The position numbers were made by a program, and so were the translations under genes. A stretch of 64,000 nucleotides of DNA from Halanaerobium sp. MA284_MarDTE_T2. Its GTDB lineage: Bacteria; Bacillota; Halanaerobiia; Halanaerobiales; Halanaerobiaceae. Numbering within the stretch: position 1 is the stretch's first letter; each line of letters starts with the position of its first letter. The stretch covers positions 100,880 to 164,879 of the forward strand of contig NZ_QPJE01000003.1 of NCBI RefSeq assembly GCF_003337245.1. Direction: 5' to 3'. This document shows positions 62,825 to 64,000 of this stretch, piece after piece. The notes beneath the pieces are model-generated. The model made no database searches. It had not been told where the DNA came from and saw only the letters and a program-made list of their open reading frames with translations.

Positions 62825-62851
62825 ATATTATAAATTAGGAGGATCAGATTT

Positions 62852-63067
62852 ATGGAAGAAACTATTAGCAAAAACAAAGCAAAGATTGAGATCAATCAGG
62901 CATGGTGCAAAAGCTGCGGCATATGTGTGGACTTTTGCCCGACAGATGTATTAGAACTGGACATTACAGGCAAACTAAAGGTAGTGGAGGCAGATGCATG
63001 TATTAACTGTATGCTGTGTGAACTACGCTGCCCGGACTTTGCAATAGAAATAGTGGAGGAGGATTAA
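62852..63067 (+). CDS. korD: 2-Oxoacid (2-oxoglutarate) :ferredoxin oxidoreductase, ferredoxin subunit
   Basis: 71 aa with two [4Fe-4S] motifs, CKSCGICVDFCP and CINCMLCELRCP. Small electron-carrying subunit of the KOR complex, whose alpha subunit follows. Codon choice in this and the next gene (mostly GCA, GTA, CTG, ATA, more C-ending codons) differs from the T-rich usage of the genes just before it. Its counterpart in the branched-chain operon lies at 36736-36957. Confidence 0.9.
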   Translation: MEETISKNKAKIEINQAWCKSCGICVDFCPTDVLELDITGKLKVVEADACINCMLCELRCPDFAIEIVEED

Positions 63068-63071
63068 GTAT

Positions 63072-64000
63072 ATGAAAGAAGCAGTACTAATGCAGGGTAA
63101 TCAGGCGGTAGCCGAGGGAGCACTGGCAGCAGGAGTAAAATTCTGTGCTGGATATCCAATTACCCCTTCAACAGAAGTAATAGAAATACTCTCAGAAAAG
63201 CTGCCTTCTCATGGAGGAAGATTTATACAGATGGAAGATGAGCTGGGGAGTATAGGTGCAGTAATAGGAGCATCAGCAGCAGGGAAGAAATCGATGACAG
63301 CAACAAGTGGACCTGGATTCAGCCTGATGCAGGAGAACTTAGGCTATGCAGCAATGGTAGAGCTGCCGATAGTAATTTACAATGCACAGAGAGTGGGTCC
63401 ATCAACAGGAGGAGCCACCAAACCACATCAGGCAGATATAATGCAGGCCAAATGGGGTTCACATGGAGACAGTCCACGTATAGCAGTAATGCCAGGTTCA
63501 GTAAAAGAAGCATATGAGATAACAGTAAAGGCATTTAATCTGTCAGAAAAATATATGGTGCCGGTAGTGATTTTAATGGATGAACTTCTGGCACACATGA
63601 GAGAAAGTATAGTTATACCTGACAAAGAAGAATTAGAAATAGTAGATAGAAGGAGAGATGCATTACCTGAAGATAAATATCTTCCCTACAAAATAGATGA
63701 GACAGGTTTACCGGTGCTGCCGCCATTAGGTGGAGGCTGCAGGTACAACATATCAGGTATGATACATGGAGAAGATGGGATACCGGATCTTACCCCATCG
63801 ACAATAGATGCAAATGTAAGAAGGATAAATTCCAAACTTGATAAATACTATGATGATATAGTAATGCTGGAGAACGAGAAAAATGAAAAAGCAAAAACAG
63901 CCCTTTTTGTATTTGGTTCAACCACCAGACCAGCAAAAGGTGCTGTCAAAAAAGCAAAAGAAGCGGGAGTAGAAGTAGAGCTTATAAGACCGATAACAAT
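63072..64000 (+). CDS. korA: 2-Oxoacid (2-oxoglutarate) :ferredoxin oxidoreductase, alpha subunit, partial at window end
   Basis: Starts at ATG 63072 after the ferredoxin gene and runs open to the last base of the window (about 310 codons); stop and the other subunits lie outside. Visible: MQGNQAVAEGALAAGVKFCAGYPITPSTEV in parts, MEDELGSIGAVIGASAAGKKSMTATSGPGFSLMQE in parts, NAQRVGPSTGGATKPHQAD and ALFVFGSTTRPAKGAVKKA. The TSGPGFSLM and GPSTGG motifs point to KorA-type alpha subunits, which act on 2-oxoglutarate to give succinyl-CoA, though related enzymes take other oxoacids. Linked here to a TctCBA transporter and flavoproteins. Confidence 0.88.
   Translation, partial: MKEAVLMQGNQAVAEGALAAGVKFCAGYPITPSTEVIEILSEKLPSHGGRFIQMEDELGSIGAVIGASAAGKKSMTATSGPGFSLMQENLGYAAMVELPIVIYNAQRVGPSTGGATKPHQADIMQAKWGSHGDSPRIAVMPGSVKEAYEITVKAFNLSEKYMVPVVILMDELLAHMRESIVIPDKEELEIVDRRRDALPEDKYLPYKIDETGLPVLPPLGGGCRYNISGMIHGEDGIPDLTPSTIDANVRRINSKLDKYYDDIVMLENEKNEKAKTALFVFGSTTRPAKGAVKKAKEAGVEVELIRPIT

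Noticed and set aside
1..64000. CRISPR arrays, toxin-antitoxin pairs, prophage or insertion-sequence transposases
   Set aside because: No regularly spaced repeats and no such proteins were seen on either strand.

Overview
The window looks like chromosome of a low-GC, halophilic anaerobe of the order Halanaerobiales (Halanaerobium-like). The evidence is very A+T-rich DNA with strong GGAGG ribosome sites and many TTG/GTG starts, Firmicutes synteny (xseA-xseB-ispA-dxs-tlyA-recN-spo0A; smc-ftsY; scpA-scpB-rluB), ferredoxin-linked catabolism, and a secretin-based pilus or secretion machine, which fits the double-membrane envelope known for this order. The species name is inference. Except for one AraC-type regulator and one tRNA-Leu, every gene lies on the + strand.

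Layout. 1-8.6 kb: a type IV pilus / type II secretion-like operon (ATPase, platform protein, five prepilin-like proteins, PilM/N/O/P-like proteins, secretin). 8.7-12.5 kb: fused shikimate kinase/3-dehydroquinate synthase, AroQ, an Xaa-Pro peptidase and EF-P. 12.7-18.8 kb: a flavin reductase, an Asp23/AmaP/DUF2273 envelope set, NusB, an overlooked 50-aa zinc-ribbon protein, an aminotransferase, a ferritin-VIT1 fusion, an FAH-family protein and tRNA-Leu(CAG). 18.9-19.2 kb: a MITE-like inverted-repeat element with relatives elsewhere in the window. 19.3-31.4 kb: NfnAB, then an isoprenoid/DNA-repair operon (xseA, xseB, ispA, OLE RNA, oapA, dxs, tlyA, nadK, recN, spo0A). 31.6-39.3 kb: a sigma-54 activator and its probable target operon for branched-chain amino acid fermentation (ptb, leucine dehydrogenase, buk, four-subunit 2-ketoisovalerate:ferredoxin oxidoreductase). 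39.5-45.9 kb: NudF, EndoQ, an M29 aminopeptidase and nucleoside/nicotinate salvage. 46-55.5 kb: a CCA-type nucleotidyltransferase, M50 protease, ScpA, ScpB, RluB, SpoVS, SMC and FtsY. 55.5-64 kb: an AraC regulator divergent from an operon of two flavoproteins, a DUF1667 protein, a TctCBA transporter (tctC carries a frameshift) and the start of a 2-oxoacid:ferredoxin oxidoreductase that runs off the window.

The most striking element is the roughly 575-nt structured RNA between ispA and a small membrane-protein gene. Its length, closing stem, own promoter and position identify it as an OLE (ornate, large, extremophilic) RNA with its partner protein OapA. Other points of note are the frameshifted tctC, the sigma-54 promoter with an upstream palindrome in front of ptb, EF-P with arginine at the modified loop position, the dispersed repeat family, and a coherent but undocumented hydroxyacid-to-acyl-CoA gene set at the right end.
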